Below are positions 47,316 through 56,013 of a stretch of 64,000 bases of DNA, piece after piece; the stretch's first letter is position 1, and every line of letters begins with the position of its first letter. The notes beneath the pieces were generated by a model. That model searched no databases and had not been told where the DNA came from. It saw only the letters and a list, made by a program, of their open reading frames with translations. Made by a program: the position numbers and the translations under genes. This DNA comes from Huiozyma naganishii CBS 8797 (Eukaryota; Ascomycota; Saccharomycetes; Saccharomycetales; Saccharomycetaceae): positions 509,604 to 573,603 of the forward strand of contig NC_035922.1 in NCBI RefSeq assembly GCF_000348985.1, given 5' to 3'.

Positions 47316-49124
47316 TTAGAAGTTGAACTCGGAGTGGAACTCGTTTAAGTCCATACCCGGCATGACTTTTTGTAGAAGATCGTTCCTATTCATGGCGATA
47401 AATGCTCTCTTTAAAGTTTCCAGGATGTTATCGTTGTTGTAGTTTGAGTAATGGTGCGAGTCTTTGTCCTTCTGTCTTAAACCTTCCACTTCGTGCATGC
47501 TCAATGCCGTTAGAAGGTGTTCGACAGCTTCCTTGTAGCACCCAATATTCATCGACGAGACAGCCAGATTGTAGCGCGCCCTGACAAACGATGGCTTCAA
47601 CTGCAGAGCCCTGTGATACGCCTTGATTGATTCCTCCGATCTGTTGGAGTTGGCCAGAGCAGCTCCAAGCCTGTTCCACATCAGCTCGTCGTTCGGGTTG
47701 ACTTGTAACGCCGTTTTGAAACAGTCGATGGTCTTGTTGAAATCATCGTTTGCGTAGAATAGCAACCCCAAGCATAACTGTACATCGGAATCAACCACAG
47801 GAAGCTGGTTGGCAAGCTTCAAAAATCGTTTGGTGATCTTTTCGCTTAGGGATAACGGATCCTCCATCTCGCTCTCAACCAGTTTGTGTCCATCGGTGAT
47901 AATTTCTGGTGAGGACGTGTCGATCGTTGAGTATTTGGTTTCTATCCATTTATTCAGTATAGTGAACGCGCTCGCGTCGTATCCCTCGTTGATGTAACTG
48001 ATCGCCAGGTTCTTCATTGCGTCCAAGTTATTTGGATCCAGCTTCAAGCAGTTTTCCAGAGCAGATATACCGTTGATTTCCTTTTCGTTTTGGATCTGAA
48101 CGAGCCCCAACTTCAACCAAGCGTCAATGTGTTGTTCCTTCTCTTGCACGGCAGCCTCAAATGCCATTGCGGCCTCGCTTAACTTAGCTCCATTCTCCAT
48201 CAGTATACACCCTATTTCGTACGCGTTTGGGTTGTTCAGGTACTCGTTCTTGCTGTTTTCAAAATCGTACTTGATGTTCCCCAGCTGCCTCGAGTTGAAG
48301 TACGTCTGCCCGTTCAAATGGTTCGGCATGACATCTTCCCCATCCTGGTGAATCGAGTCCCACACGTGTTGGAATTCGGACTGGTAGTCGGCATCAACGG
48401 TAACCTCTTCCTTCTGCACCTCATTCTGTTTCTCGGCAGACTTCTCATCTATATGCAGCGACTCGGTCACCTCCTTTTCCAGCTCGTCGAACTGCTCATC
48501 CCAGTCCGCCTGTTGTTCCAGCGGTGCAGCTGCCTGTCTCTGGTGTGCATTAATAACCGCAGCATTACTACTGTTATTGTACCTAGTGTATCCCCTCGGC
48601 TGGAAGTGCATCGGTGTCATATTCCCAACAGTCCCGTCCGGAGACCGTAGCTGCTGCAATTGCGACATTGAGATCGATACACTGGATGCGTTGCAGTTGT
48701 CGTTGTGTAACTGAAACTCCTCCGACCAGTCATTCTGCCTCATTTGCAAATTAGTGCTTGAGGGGGACATGGGCATCGCACTACGGTGATGCTGCTGCTG
48801 CTGCTGCTGTGTAAGGTGGTGATGGCCCAACGACTGCATCGTCGGCACCTGGCTGCTCGACCAAGACTGCAGAGCCGGTTGCTGACCCATCTGCAAGGAT
48901 GCGGGTGGGGAAGTAAACCCAGTGTTGTTCATGAAGTGATTCATCTGATGCCTGTTCTGTTCCGAAACGGCGTTATGCTTAGTCCTGAACTGGTCGGACT
49001 CCAAGGAAGTCGACGAACCGACGTTCCCGAGAGGTCGCCCCCCCACGAAACCGCCATTATCCTGGGTATGCTTACTGATCTGCGCCAGCGGGTTGTTATT
49101 AACTGAACACGATGTGGCGTTCAT
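47316..49124 (-). CDS. PEX5: Peroxisomal PTS1 import receptor Pex5
   Basis: Cycling receptor that binds C-terminal PTS1 signals and delivers cargo to the Pex13/Pex14 docking complex. The product is 602 aa (612 in S. cerevisiae). The N-terminus MNATSCSVNNNPLAQ has the conserved Cys6 used for monoubiquitin-dependent recycling. WxxxF-type Pex14 motifs include WSEEF and WDEQF. The middle is Gln/Met-rich with a Gln run. Seven TPR motifs occupy about 290-590, with LMWNRLGAALANSNRSEESI and ARYNLAVSSMNIGCYKEAVE in the last ones. It diverges from PRP28. Confidence 0.97.
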   Translation of the reverse strand: MNATSCSVNNNPLAQISKHTQDNGGFVGGRPLGNVGSSTSLESDQFRTKHNAVSEQNRHQMNHFMNNTGFTSPPASLQMGQQPALQSWSSSQVPTMQSLGHHHLTQQQQQQHHRSAMPMSPSSTNLQMRQNDWSEEFQLHNDNCNASSVSISMSQLQQLRSPDGTVGNMTPMHFQPRGYTRYNNSSNAAVINAHQRQAAAPLEQQADWDEQFDELEKEVTESLHIDEKSAEKQNEVQKEEVTVDADYQSEFQHVWDSIHQDGEDVMPNHLNGQTYFNSRQLGNIKYDFENSKNEYLNNPNAYEIGCILMENGAKLSEAAMAFEAAVQEKEQHIDAWLKLGLVQIQNEKEINGISALENCLKLDPNNLDAMKNLAISYINEGYDASAFTILNKWIETKYSTIDTSSPEIITDGHKLVESEMEDPLSLSEKITKRFLKLANQLPVVDSDVQLCLGLLFYANDDFNKTIDCFKTALQVNPNDELMWNRLGAALANSNRSEESIKAYHRALQLKPSFVRARYNLAVSSMNIGCYKEAVEHLLTALSMHEVEGLRQKDKDSHHYSNYNNDNILETLKRAFIAMNRNDLLQKVMPGMDLNEFHSEFNF

Positions 49125-49471
49125 ACTCGCTTGTCTGTTCGTGATTCTCTTATCAATACCGAGAGAGGGCTAGCGTATACAAATTAGACGAACGAGAGAG
49201 GAAAGAGTCAGTGCCCTGGGACTTCTGTTTTTCTTATTGATGGTGTTTCCGCAAAAAAACACTGCTCTCGTGTACTCGCCCCTCTGCAGAAGAGGGAACA
49301 GCCGCGTCGTACTCCAACTTCGTGTCTTCCACGTCCCTTTTATACTGAAAATTATTCCTCCCTTCCGTCATCCCCAGAAAAAATATCAAGAATGACTGCG
49401 AGTTGGAGAAGTGACACTTTGAGTCCGATGACCGGTACCTGACGTCTGTCGGAGGTGTGTTGTGGGCGTAA
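49125..49471. promoter_or_regulatory. Divergent PEX5 / PRP28 promoter
   Basis: 347 bp. No distinct factor site was recognised and there is no gene. Confidence 0.35.
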
Positions 49472-51301
49472 ATGACGAGGCCCGTTAATATAGATGTGCT
49501 GTTGGGGAAGTTAGGCGGACGCCCCAGTGGGAAGCAGGCCGGGAAGGTAGAGAAACCGAGACTTCTGTCGAGACTCGGCAGAGGCGAGAAGCAGGATGTA
49601 GCGGTGGCACATTACTCTCAGAACACCCAGGAGGGGCAAGACAGGGATGATGATTACATACACAATATCCCGATGAAATCCCGTAGCTACGGTGCATCGT
49701 CAACGGGCAGTGTTGTTGTTCGAGAAACCGAGGTTCCAATAAATACTTCTTCTGGGCGCAAGACAGGCGGTAGAGACAAGGGCAAAGGTAAATTCAACTT
49801 TGATTGGAAACAGGAAGATGATACACTACTGGAGCAGGAACCCATCGTGTCTAAATCGTCTCTCCAATTGGTAAAAAATCTGTATTCGAAGACACAAGAG
49901 CATGACAGGTCGCACCTTATGGATAACTATATGGGTGAACATTGGACCGTTAAGCCGCTGGATGCAATGACAGCGAAGGATTGGAGACATATGAAGGAGA
50001 AGTACCATATTATGACAAAGAACTCTCAGGGATCCGTGCAGAACCCGTTGCGGACCTGGCAAGAGCTGGGTTTAATCCCGCCAAAACTTCTTAACGTACT
50101 TACACGGGACTTGCAATTTGTGGAGCCTAGCCCGATCCAAAGGATTGCCATCCCGAATATTGTCCACCAACCGTACAAGGATCTTATTGGTGTATCCTCT
50201 ACAGGTTCTGGTAAAACTGTTGCATTTGCAGTCCCGATCCTGATTAAAATGAACGGTTTAATACGACCACGCTCGCTGAAACTTATGGAGGGTCCCAAGG
50301 CGCTTATACTTGCACCTACGAGAGAGTTGGTCCAACAGATTGAATCGCAGATAAAAAATGTCACCACGAGAGACTGGACGGATGATCCAAACGAGTGTAC
50401 GGTGGTATCCATCGTTGGTGGACACTCGCTGGAAGAGCTGACAAACAGTTTGCGGAACGGGTGTGACATACTTGTCGCTACCCCAGGGAGGTTGATAGAC
50501 TGTCTGGAGAATCACATCCTAACAATATCGAATATTGACACTCTAGTCTTGGATGAGGCGGACAAGATGATTGATTTGGGGTTTGAGGACCAGCTAAAGT
50601 TGACCCTTAGCAAAGTCAACGTGGAGACAAAACACAGAGCGGGATTTCAGACATTGATGTTTACAGCCACCCTTTCGCCCGCCATCGAGCTTATTTCGCA
50701 TAGTTACCTGCAGTCCCCAATACACATATTGGTCGATTCTGGCGAGGGGTCGCAACCGCAAGTGAAGCAAATCGTTCGTTACTCTCCAAACACCGATCAA
50801 AGATTTGTGGAGCTCAAAGCGAAAGTACTCCCGCAATTTAAGGCACCGATTATTATTTTTATCAATTACAAGAACACAGCCGACTGGTTGGCTCAAAAGT
50901 TTCAACAGGAAACTGCTTACAAAGTGACAATTCTGCATGGTTCAAAAAGTCAAGAGCAGAGAGAGCATTCTTTGCAACTTCTCAGAACTGGGAAAGCACA
51001 AATCATGATTGCAACAAACATTGCTGCTAGAGGGTTGGATATCCCCAACGTATCTCTTGTCATAAATTTCCAAATGTCTAAGAACTTCGATGACTATGTT
51101 CATCGAATCGGTAGAACTGGTCGTGCAGGTAACTCTGGGACAGCAATCACCTTTGTTGGTGACGAGGAGGATCAGCAGGTAATGAAAGGACTGTATCAAT
51201 ACGTTAAGGATAACAACCCGACCGGCGCAAACGAGTTTTCTACAGCGGTGGAACAAGTTTATACACTGAACGATAAGACGAACAACCTCATTTTGTTTTA
51301 A
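49472..51301 (+). CDS. PRP28: DEAD-box RNA helicase Prp28
   Basis: Spliceosomal ATPase that displaces U1 from the 5' splice site so that U6 can pair. The product is 609 aa (588 in S. cerevisiae). Motifs in order: Q motif PSPIQRIAIPN, I STGSGKTVAF, Ia APTRELVQQ, Ib TPGRLIDC, II VLDEADKM, III as TAT in MFTATLSP (the family usually has SAT; yeast Prp28, as I recall it, also has TAT), IV IIIFINYKNTADWL, V ATNIAARGLDIP and VI HRIGRTGRAG. The basic N-terminus resembles the yeast protein. Confidence 0.96.
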   Translation: MTRPVNIDVLLGKLGGRPSGKQAGKVEKPRLLSRLGRGEKQDVAVAHYSQNTQEGQDRDDDYIHNIPMKSRSYGASSTGSVVVRETEVPINTSSGRKTGGRDKGKGKFNFDWKQEDDTLLEQEPIVSKSSLQLVKNLYSKTQEHDRSHLMDNYMGEHWTVKPLDAMTAKDWRHMKEKYHIMTKNSQGSVQNPLRTWQELGLIPPKLLNVLTRDLQFVEPSPIQRIAIPNIVHQPYKDLIGVSSTGSGKTVAFAVPILIKMNGLIRPRSLKLMEGPKALILAPTRELVQQIESQIKNVTTRDWTDDPNECTVVSIVGGHSLEELTNSLRNGCDILVATPGRLIDCLENHILTISNIDTLVLDEADKMIDLGFEDQLKLTLSKVNVETKHRAGFQTLMFTATLSPAIELISHSYLQSPIHILVDSGEGSQPQVKQIVRYSPNTDQRFVELKAKVLPQFKAPIIIFINYKNTADWLAQKFQQETAYKVTILHGSKSQEQREHSLQLLRTGKAQIMIATNIAARGLDIPNVSLVINFQMSKNFDDYVHRIGRTGRAGNSGTAITFVGDEEDQQVMKGLYQYVKDNNPTGANEFSTAVEQVYTLNDKTNNLILF

Positions 51302-51337
51302 GATAACGGAAACACATGTATACAAACGCTTTCCAAT

Positions 51338-53032
51338 TTATAGACTTGTAAGCTTTTCCGACAGTAAGGCACCAAACTTACAAACCTCATTGTCATCAAA
51401 AGTGGGGCTCAGTACCTGTAAACAGATTGGAAAGTTTTCCATATCACCAGAATCAATAAGGCTATTCCAATAATCCATTAGCATTTTGTCTTCAGGGTTG
51501 AGTGCTTTGGAACAGTCTTGTTTGCCATCCGTCAGAGAGTTGATTGAGCTAATTGGCAGGGATAGAGATGGGAAATTCAAGAGATTGACGAACAGAATAT
51601 ATTTCAGAGTCGTCTTTAGCATATCACCAGGTCTAAACGCATTAAGAGTGGACGGACTGATAATTACAATGGGCCTATCGTTTTCTTCAAAACTGTTGTA
51701 GTAGTCCCTGTACTCTTGTTTTGCATCGGATATCCTTTTACTCAGGTTCCACCATTGATTAACTGTGTACTGTTTGGACTGGTCATCAAGCACAATTGGT
51801 TTCAGGATGTCTAGTAGAGGCTCCCCAGTGGCATCGAATTCTGATTTGATCTCACAGCCTGCGTCAGCCATATCCGTTTCGAAGGCTAGATTATACATCC
51901 TTTCGTTCAACTCTGTGGGAGGTTCCCATCTAATGGTTCGGAAGCCTTCCATTTCATTGATTACTGCTTCACATAATTTTAGAGCTCTGATGTCGCTTGG
52001 TGGGGGTGTTATCATTCCATCCTCAAACTGAATTCCAACAACATAATCCCTTTCAAATTGCTTATCTTTGCAACTGAAGAAAAACGGTTTACACTTTACA
52101 TCGTACTTCCAAGGCATGAAATTATTGGCAACCAGATCCATAAAGTATCTCAAGTCGTCCAAATTTCTTGCTAAAGGGCCGATTACACTAGGAATTACTT
52201 CTCTACCTTCAAAAGAGTTATCAATCCTCAGGTAAGGAACCTTCTCTGTACTCGGTTTCAAACCAAATATGCCATGGTAACTAGCAGGGATCCTTATATA
52301 CCCCCTACTATCAGTCCCCAACCCAAGCACAGATCCATGCGCGGCTATCAGTGCACCCTCGCCTCCACTTGAGCCTCCTGTAGAGAACCGCATATTAATA
52401 CTGTTGTAGGTGTATCCAAAGGTGTTTGAAAATGTCTCTGTTGCCATCATGGAAGACGGTACAGTGGTTTTCACATATATAATTGCGCCCGCATTTCTGA
52501 GCAATGACACTATCAAAGACTCCATCTTCCGTGTCTTGGGTTTGAATGATTTACCTAAGTATCCCAATGTTGTGTCTAACCCTTCTACATTACATTGATC
52601 CTTCACAGAAATTGGAATGCCGTATAGCGGCGGTAAACAATCCGGTCTACTTTCATCATACTTCTTAGCGGTTGCTAAAGAATCTTTGAAACATATCTCA
52701 GATAAACAATTAACTACCTGATGGATCAGTGCAGCACGATGGCAGAAGGCTAATGTGACATCATAACTCGTCCATTTTCGGTTTTGAATATTGCTCTGCA
52801 ACTGCAGCAAGGTGGAATGGGTAACAGCATTTCCGTCTCTGGGCAAGAGTATCCAGGTTTTTATCAGATCATTTGGTTCTGCTTTGAGTGCCGCCACAGT
52901 TTTATCGGATAGTTTCCATTCTTCGGGCAGTTGCTGCCGTAGTTGAGCTCTTTCTTTTCCGCCAAAATCTCCCAGTTCATTACGTTTCCTTTCAATTCGT
53001 CGCCACTTTGGAAGCTTGGATCTGAGTACCAT
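51338..53032 (-). CDS. AMD2: Amidase-signature protein Amd2, catalytic serine replaced
   Basis: Homologue of the putative amidase YDR242W; 564 aa (549 in S. cerevisiae). The amidase-signature fold uses a Ser-cisSer-Lys triad. Lys144 (ISVKDQCNVEG) and the cis-Ser221 (STGGSSGGEGAL) are present. The nucleophile position, 24 residues after the cis-Ser as in FAAH, is Tyr245: the usual GTDxGGSIR reads GTDSRGYIR, so the nucleophile Ser and an oxyanion-loop Gly are both changed (Tyr codon at 52298-52300). The frame is otherwise intact, and the following IPASYHGIFGLKPS block is conserved. By family rules it should be inactive. GATA motifs lie just upstream. Confidence 0.92.
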   Translation of the reverse strand: MVLRSKLPKWRRIERKRNELGDFGGKERAQLRQQLPEEWKLSDKTVAALKAEPNDLIKTWILLPRDGNAVTHSTLLQLQSNIQNRKWTSYDVTLAFCHRAALIHQVVNCLSEICFKDSLATAKKYDESRPDCLPPLYGIPISVKDQCNVEGLDTTLGYLGKSFKPKTRKMESLIVSLLRNAGAIIYVKTTVPSSMMATETFSNTFGYTYNSINMRFSTGGSSGGEGALIAAHGSVLGLGTDSRGYIRIPASYHGIFGLKPSTEKVPYLRIDNSFEGREVIPSVIGPLARNLDDLRYFMDLVANNFMPWKYDVKCKPFFFSCKDKQFERDYVVGIQFEDGMITPPPSDIRALKLCEAVINEMEGFRTIRWEPPTELNERMYNLAFETDMADAGCEIKSEFDATGEPLLDILKPIVLDDQSKQYTVNQWWNLSKRISDAKQEYRDYYNSFEENDRPIVIISPSTLNAFRPGDMLKTTLKYILFVNLLNFPSLSLPISSINSLTDGKQDCSKALNPEDKMLMDYWNSLIDSGDMENFPICLQVLSPTFDDNEVCKFGALLSEKLTSL

Positions 53033-53880
53033 TCTGCAATAGCAGAATACACCTTCTCGGTTTTATATATGCATTTTTTTCGTTATCAGATTTTACTATC
53101 TCTCTTATCATCTGATAAGCTGATTTTTTATTTGTTTGTTTTTCCGAAATAAACTTTTGAAATGTATTTAAGAATTACAATTCAAAAACATTAATTCAAT
53201 CACTAAAGTGTAAAACCGGAAGGTAAAGGTTGGGATGCTAACGCGCGTCCACAGACTTGAACTTGATATTAAGGTGTTTGGTAAATTTATTATAACTGTT
53301 TTTGGCTTATAGAACTCATTTTTATGTTGATATGTAAAAACTTAACCACAGGTTATGTATTATTCATATCTTTTAACAACAAGTCTTCGATCACTTATCG
53401 TGCGTTGATACAGGAGAGCAGTGATGATATATATATATCAAATTGAGACCTTTATGCAAACTTGTAAACATACGTTCACCATAGTGTCACTTATCGAGAG
53501 ATGATAGCTTTACAAGTATACTAGCTGAACAATTTTCTCATTTCTTAACGCATGAGATATGGAACAATTTAGAGGTATATGCGATGCAGATAAGGCATAT
53601 TAATATAACCAGTAAATAGGGCAATCTCAAAGAATTAACCGCTTTTCTCTTTATATGTCTACTGATATTGGGATATTTCCCGTGTTACGAAATGACTATA
53701 TTATGAGATTCGAACAATAATACTTCTCTTGTACACAACTACATGCTATTTATTTACAAGAGAGTAGCATAAAGAGAAGAATCCCGGGTAGGAATTCGAT
53801 GCTCTGAGAGGGAAAACAGGTCACTTGGATAATTTATGAATCACTATATACGAGTCAAAATTTACACCAATAAAAAAAAT
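53033..53880. promoter_or_regulatory. AMD2 upstream region with GATA-factor sites
   Basis: 848 bp without a gene, up to tRNA-Tyr. GATA cores lie 50-90 bp before AMD2: TTATC at 53083-53087, CTTATC at 53104-53109 and GATAAG at 53114-53119, the last two forming an inverted pair. Such pairs are bound by Gln3/Gat1/Dal80-type factors. Farther right is AT-rich DNA with nested inverted repeats (53722-53783) that may be old LTR debris. An A-run at 53871-53879 is the Pol III terminator of tRNA-Tyr on the minus strand. Confidence 0.5.
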
Positions 53881-53977
53881 TCTCCAGGGGGCGATTCGAA
53901 CGCCCGATCTCAAGATTACTTGTTTTCCTAAGGAAACATTACAGTCTTGCGCCTTAAACCAACTTGGCTACCTAGAG
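53881..53977 (-). tRNA. tRNA-Tyr (anticodon GTA) with 23-nt intron
   Basis: 97-nt gene. Exon 1 ends GACTGTAA (anticodon GTA plus position 37), followed by a 23-nt intron beginning TGTTTCC and ending AAGTAA, then exon 2 TCTTGAGATCGGGCG. The spliced tRNA is 74 nt. Acceptor stem CTCTAGG pairs with CCTGGAG with one T-G pair. B box is GGTTCGAATC-like (GCGTTCGAATCGC). The intron is longer than the 14-15 nt introns of S. cerevisiae tRNA-Tyr; its position, one base 3' of the anticodon, is canonical. Confidence 0.96.
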
Positions 53978-53995
53978 TACTATTTTGATTCTTCT

Positions 53996-54900
53996 TGTAA
54001 CATGGAACTTATACAGTTCCAATCACATGACCCAGTTCTCAATTACGAACTCACACAGTTCTCAGTTATGACAACAACTCTCTTATACGAAACACAAACA
54101 ATAAGCACTCTTCCACAAGGCAACCCTTAGCGAGAAACAACAGTTACTATGCAATACGCAATATGCGATGTTCAACATGTACTAATCAATACTCACGCAA
54201 TATACATATAACGAACGGACAGACCCAAGCTAATGAGGTCTGATCCAGCTTCACCAATTATTTTATAAAGGCCACAGATTTCAGTCATTGGAATCCTTGT
54301 CTCTCATCCTTTAAATATTCTCTTTCTATATAATCTTTATATAGAAAGAGAATATATCACTGAAATGGTTGGGAAAAAGTCGAATGATAAGGTAAGAAAA
54401 AATTACTACCAGAAGGAGCAATTCCAGTATCATGCCACCCCCAAGGAAAAACAGAAAAAAGTCTATTTCAGAGCCACATTGATCATGGTATCCTATATGG
54501 AGTACAGAAAAAAAGTGTCCAGAATAAATCACTATAAAGGTTTTTAGAAAATGGCCGAAATAGAAGCTACAAAAACTAAACAACTAGTTTTGCTGTTTCA
54601 TTATTGAAATTTAATTACAAAATGTTGGTCTTTTTTTCCTACAGGCAGATACTACCCTTATTCATAGCAGATACTATTATGGAACTTGTTCAGTTACAAA
54701 CCCATGGATATTTATATTATTGTGAGGAATATAGGAATAAAAACTGACACTTGTTAAAAAGTCAGATTTAGACTGTGTCGTAATAAATCGAGTGTGACGA
54801 TAAAATAATAAAAGTACTCTTAAATATGTGACTGGAGTAAGCCGTGGTCTTTTAAAACACAAAATATTCATTTGCTGCCATTCATTTAATATACTATATT
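53996..54900. mobile_element. Degenerate LTR-like sequences upstream of tRNA-Tyr
   Basis: A sequence starting TGTAACATGGAACTT begins at 53996, 19 nt upstream of the tRNA 5' end, where Ty3-like elements insert. A second copy of its start, about 29 bp with 6 mismatches, lies at about 54676-54704. A decamer CCTACAGGCAG recurs at about 54637 and 55008. A TATA-like TTTTATAAAG is near 54260. I could not find a matching 3' end or target duplication, so boundaries are uncertain and this is a relic call. Short open frames inside do not show gag or pol features. Confidence 0.4.
54315..54355. repeat. Perfect 18-bp inverted repeat (hairpin), 5-nt spacer
   Basis: The left arm at 54315-54332 begins ATATTCTCTTTC and the right arm at 54338-54355 ends GAAAGAGAATAT; the spacer is ATCTT. 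Eighteen perfect pairs are far beyond chance for this region. It lies in the LTR-relic zone, just before a 60-codon open frame at 54365. Confidence 0.9.
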
Positions 54901-55067
54901 TATTTGTACATATTTATTAGAAAGAGTAAGCCAATCCAACCATCCGATGAAAACCCGACTGTCCACGATCGGAGTAACCAACTGCTTGTCACTTCACCCT
55001 ACAGGCAGTGTAATATTGTATCATCATGTACGACATGTGCTCTTTTTCTTTCACGTTTCCTCGTGTA

Positions 55068-55107
55068 GAAAATTTTCTGAAAATTTTCGAAAAATTTAAT
55101 CGATGAG
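55068..55107 (+). promoter_or_regulatory. RRPE and PAC motifs of the NHP2 promoter
   Basis: Two AAAATTTT boxes (within 55068-55077 and 55079-55088) followed by CGATGAG (55101-55107), about 90 bp before the NHP2 ATG. This RRPE-PAC pair marks ribosome-biogenesis genes in yeasts. An in-frame ATG at 55103 lies inside the PAC box, which argues against it as the start. Confidence 0.65.
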
Positions 55108-55192
55108 GCAGTCAACGGATGGGATTACTGGTCTTATTAGCACATCTCATTTCAATTGGAGACTTAGAAAAATAATCACAACACCTACAAAC

Positions 55193-55654
55193 ATGGCTAA
55201 GGAAAGTAAAGAAGTCAAGGAAACTAAAACAGAGGACAACTACGAGGCTAGAATGCCTGCTGTTCTGCCATTTTCAAAGCCTCTAGCGTCCAAGAAGCTG
55301 AACAAGAAGGTTTTGAAGACTGTCAAGAAGGCTTCTAAGGCCAAGAATGTTAAGCGTGGTGTCAAGGAAGTTGTCAAGGCTTTGAGAAAGGGTGAGAAGG
55401 GTTTAGTTGTTATTGCAGGTGACATTTACCCAGCCGACGTCATTTCCCATCTTCCTGTTCTTTGTGAAGATCACTCTGTTCCATACATCTTTGTCCCATC
55501 CAAACAGGACCTAGGATCCGCCGGTGCCACAAAGAGACCAACATCCGTTGTCTTCATTGTTCCAGGCAGCAATAAGAAGAAGGACGGTAAGGGTAAGGAA
55601 GAAGAATACAAATCTTCTTTCAACGAAGTTGTCAAGGAGGTTGAGGCTTTATAA
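55193..55654 (+). CDS. NHP2: H/ACA snoRNP protein Nhp2
   Basis: L7Ae-family RNA-binding subunit of H/ACA snoRNPs (pseudouridylation and pre-rRNA processing, with Cbf5, Gar1, Nop10). The start at 55193 (MAKESKEVKETK) matches the family; the product is 153 aa (156 in S. cerevisiae). The L7Ae fold spans about 40-150, with RGVKEVVKALRKGEKGLVVI, AGDIYPADVISHLPVLCED and PYIFVPSKQDLGSA. Codon bias is high. In S. cerevisiae the gene is at YDL208W, so its place between AMD2 and SNU56 here differs. Confidence 0.95.
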   Translation: MAKESKEVKETKTEDNYEARMPAVLPFSKPLASKKLNKKVLKTVKKASKAKNVKRGVKEVVKALRKGEKGLVVIAGDIYPADVISHLPVLCEDHSVPYIFVPSKQDLGSAGATKRPTSVVFIVPGSNKKKDGKGKEEEYKSSFNEVVKEVEAL

Positions 55655-56013
55655 GTCAAAGGGACTCACAAATGGAAAAGTGAAACTAAGTTAACCATTA
55701 AAGAAATTCATTATTATCACACGGCATCATCTTTAAACAAATATGAGGGAGGATAGTAATAAGTATTAAAGTACAATGTATAATCTATTTAGAAATGAGA
55801 CCTCATATCCGAAAAAACTATCTGTACTATGTCTCAAATCAAAATGCAAGCCAGTTATATCGTGGGACGTTCTGCGTCTCTTTTGGGAATATGTTCAATG
55901 CTTGTTCATTGACGAGAGGAACTCACTATTTTTCGCCTTTTAAGATATAGCAAACAAAAAAATAAAAGCGTGAATGAGACCTATTTTCTTAATGCTACAA
56001 GTTCGCCTAGAGC
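55655..56013. promoter_or_regulatory. NHP2 3' and SNU56 upstream region
   Basis: 359 bp with no gene and no clear factor site. Confidence 0.35.

Noticed and set aside
53134..53160. TTTCCGAA in a T-rich context, resembling centromere element CDEIII
   Set aside because: Spacing of the flanking T/G positions does not fit, and there is no CDEI or long AT-rich CDEII at the proper distance; it lies in the AMD2 promoter.
54365..54547. 60-codon Lys-rich frame after the hairpin, considered as a gag remnant
   Set aside because: No zinc knuckle, protease or other retroelement motif could be seen; kept only as part of the relic zone.
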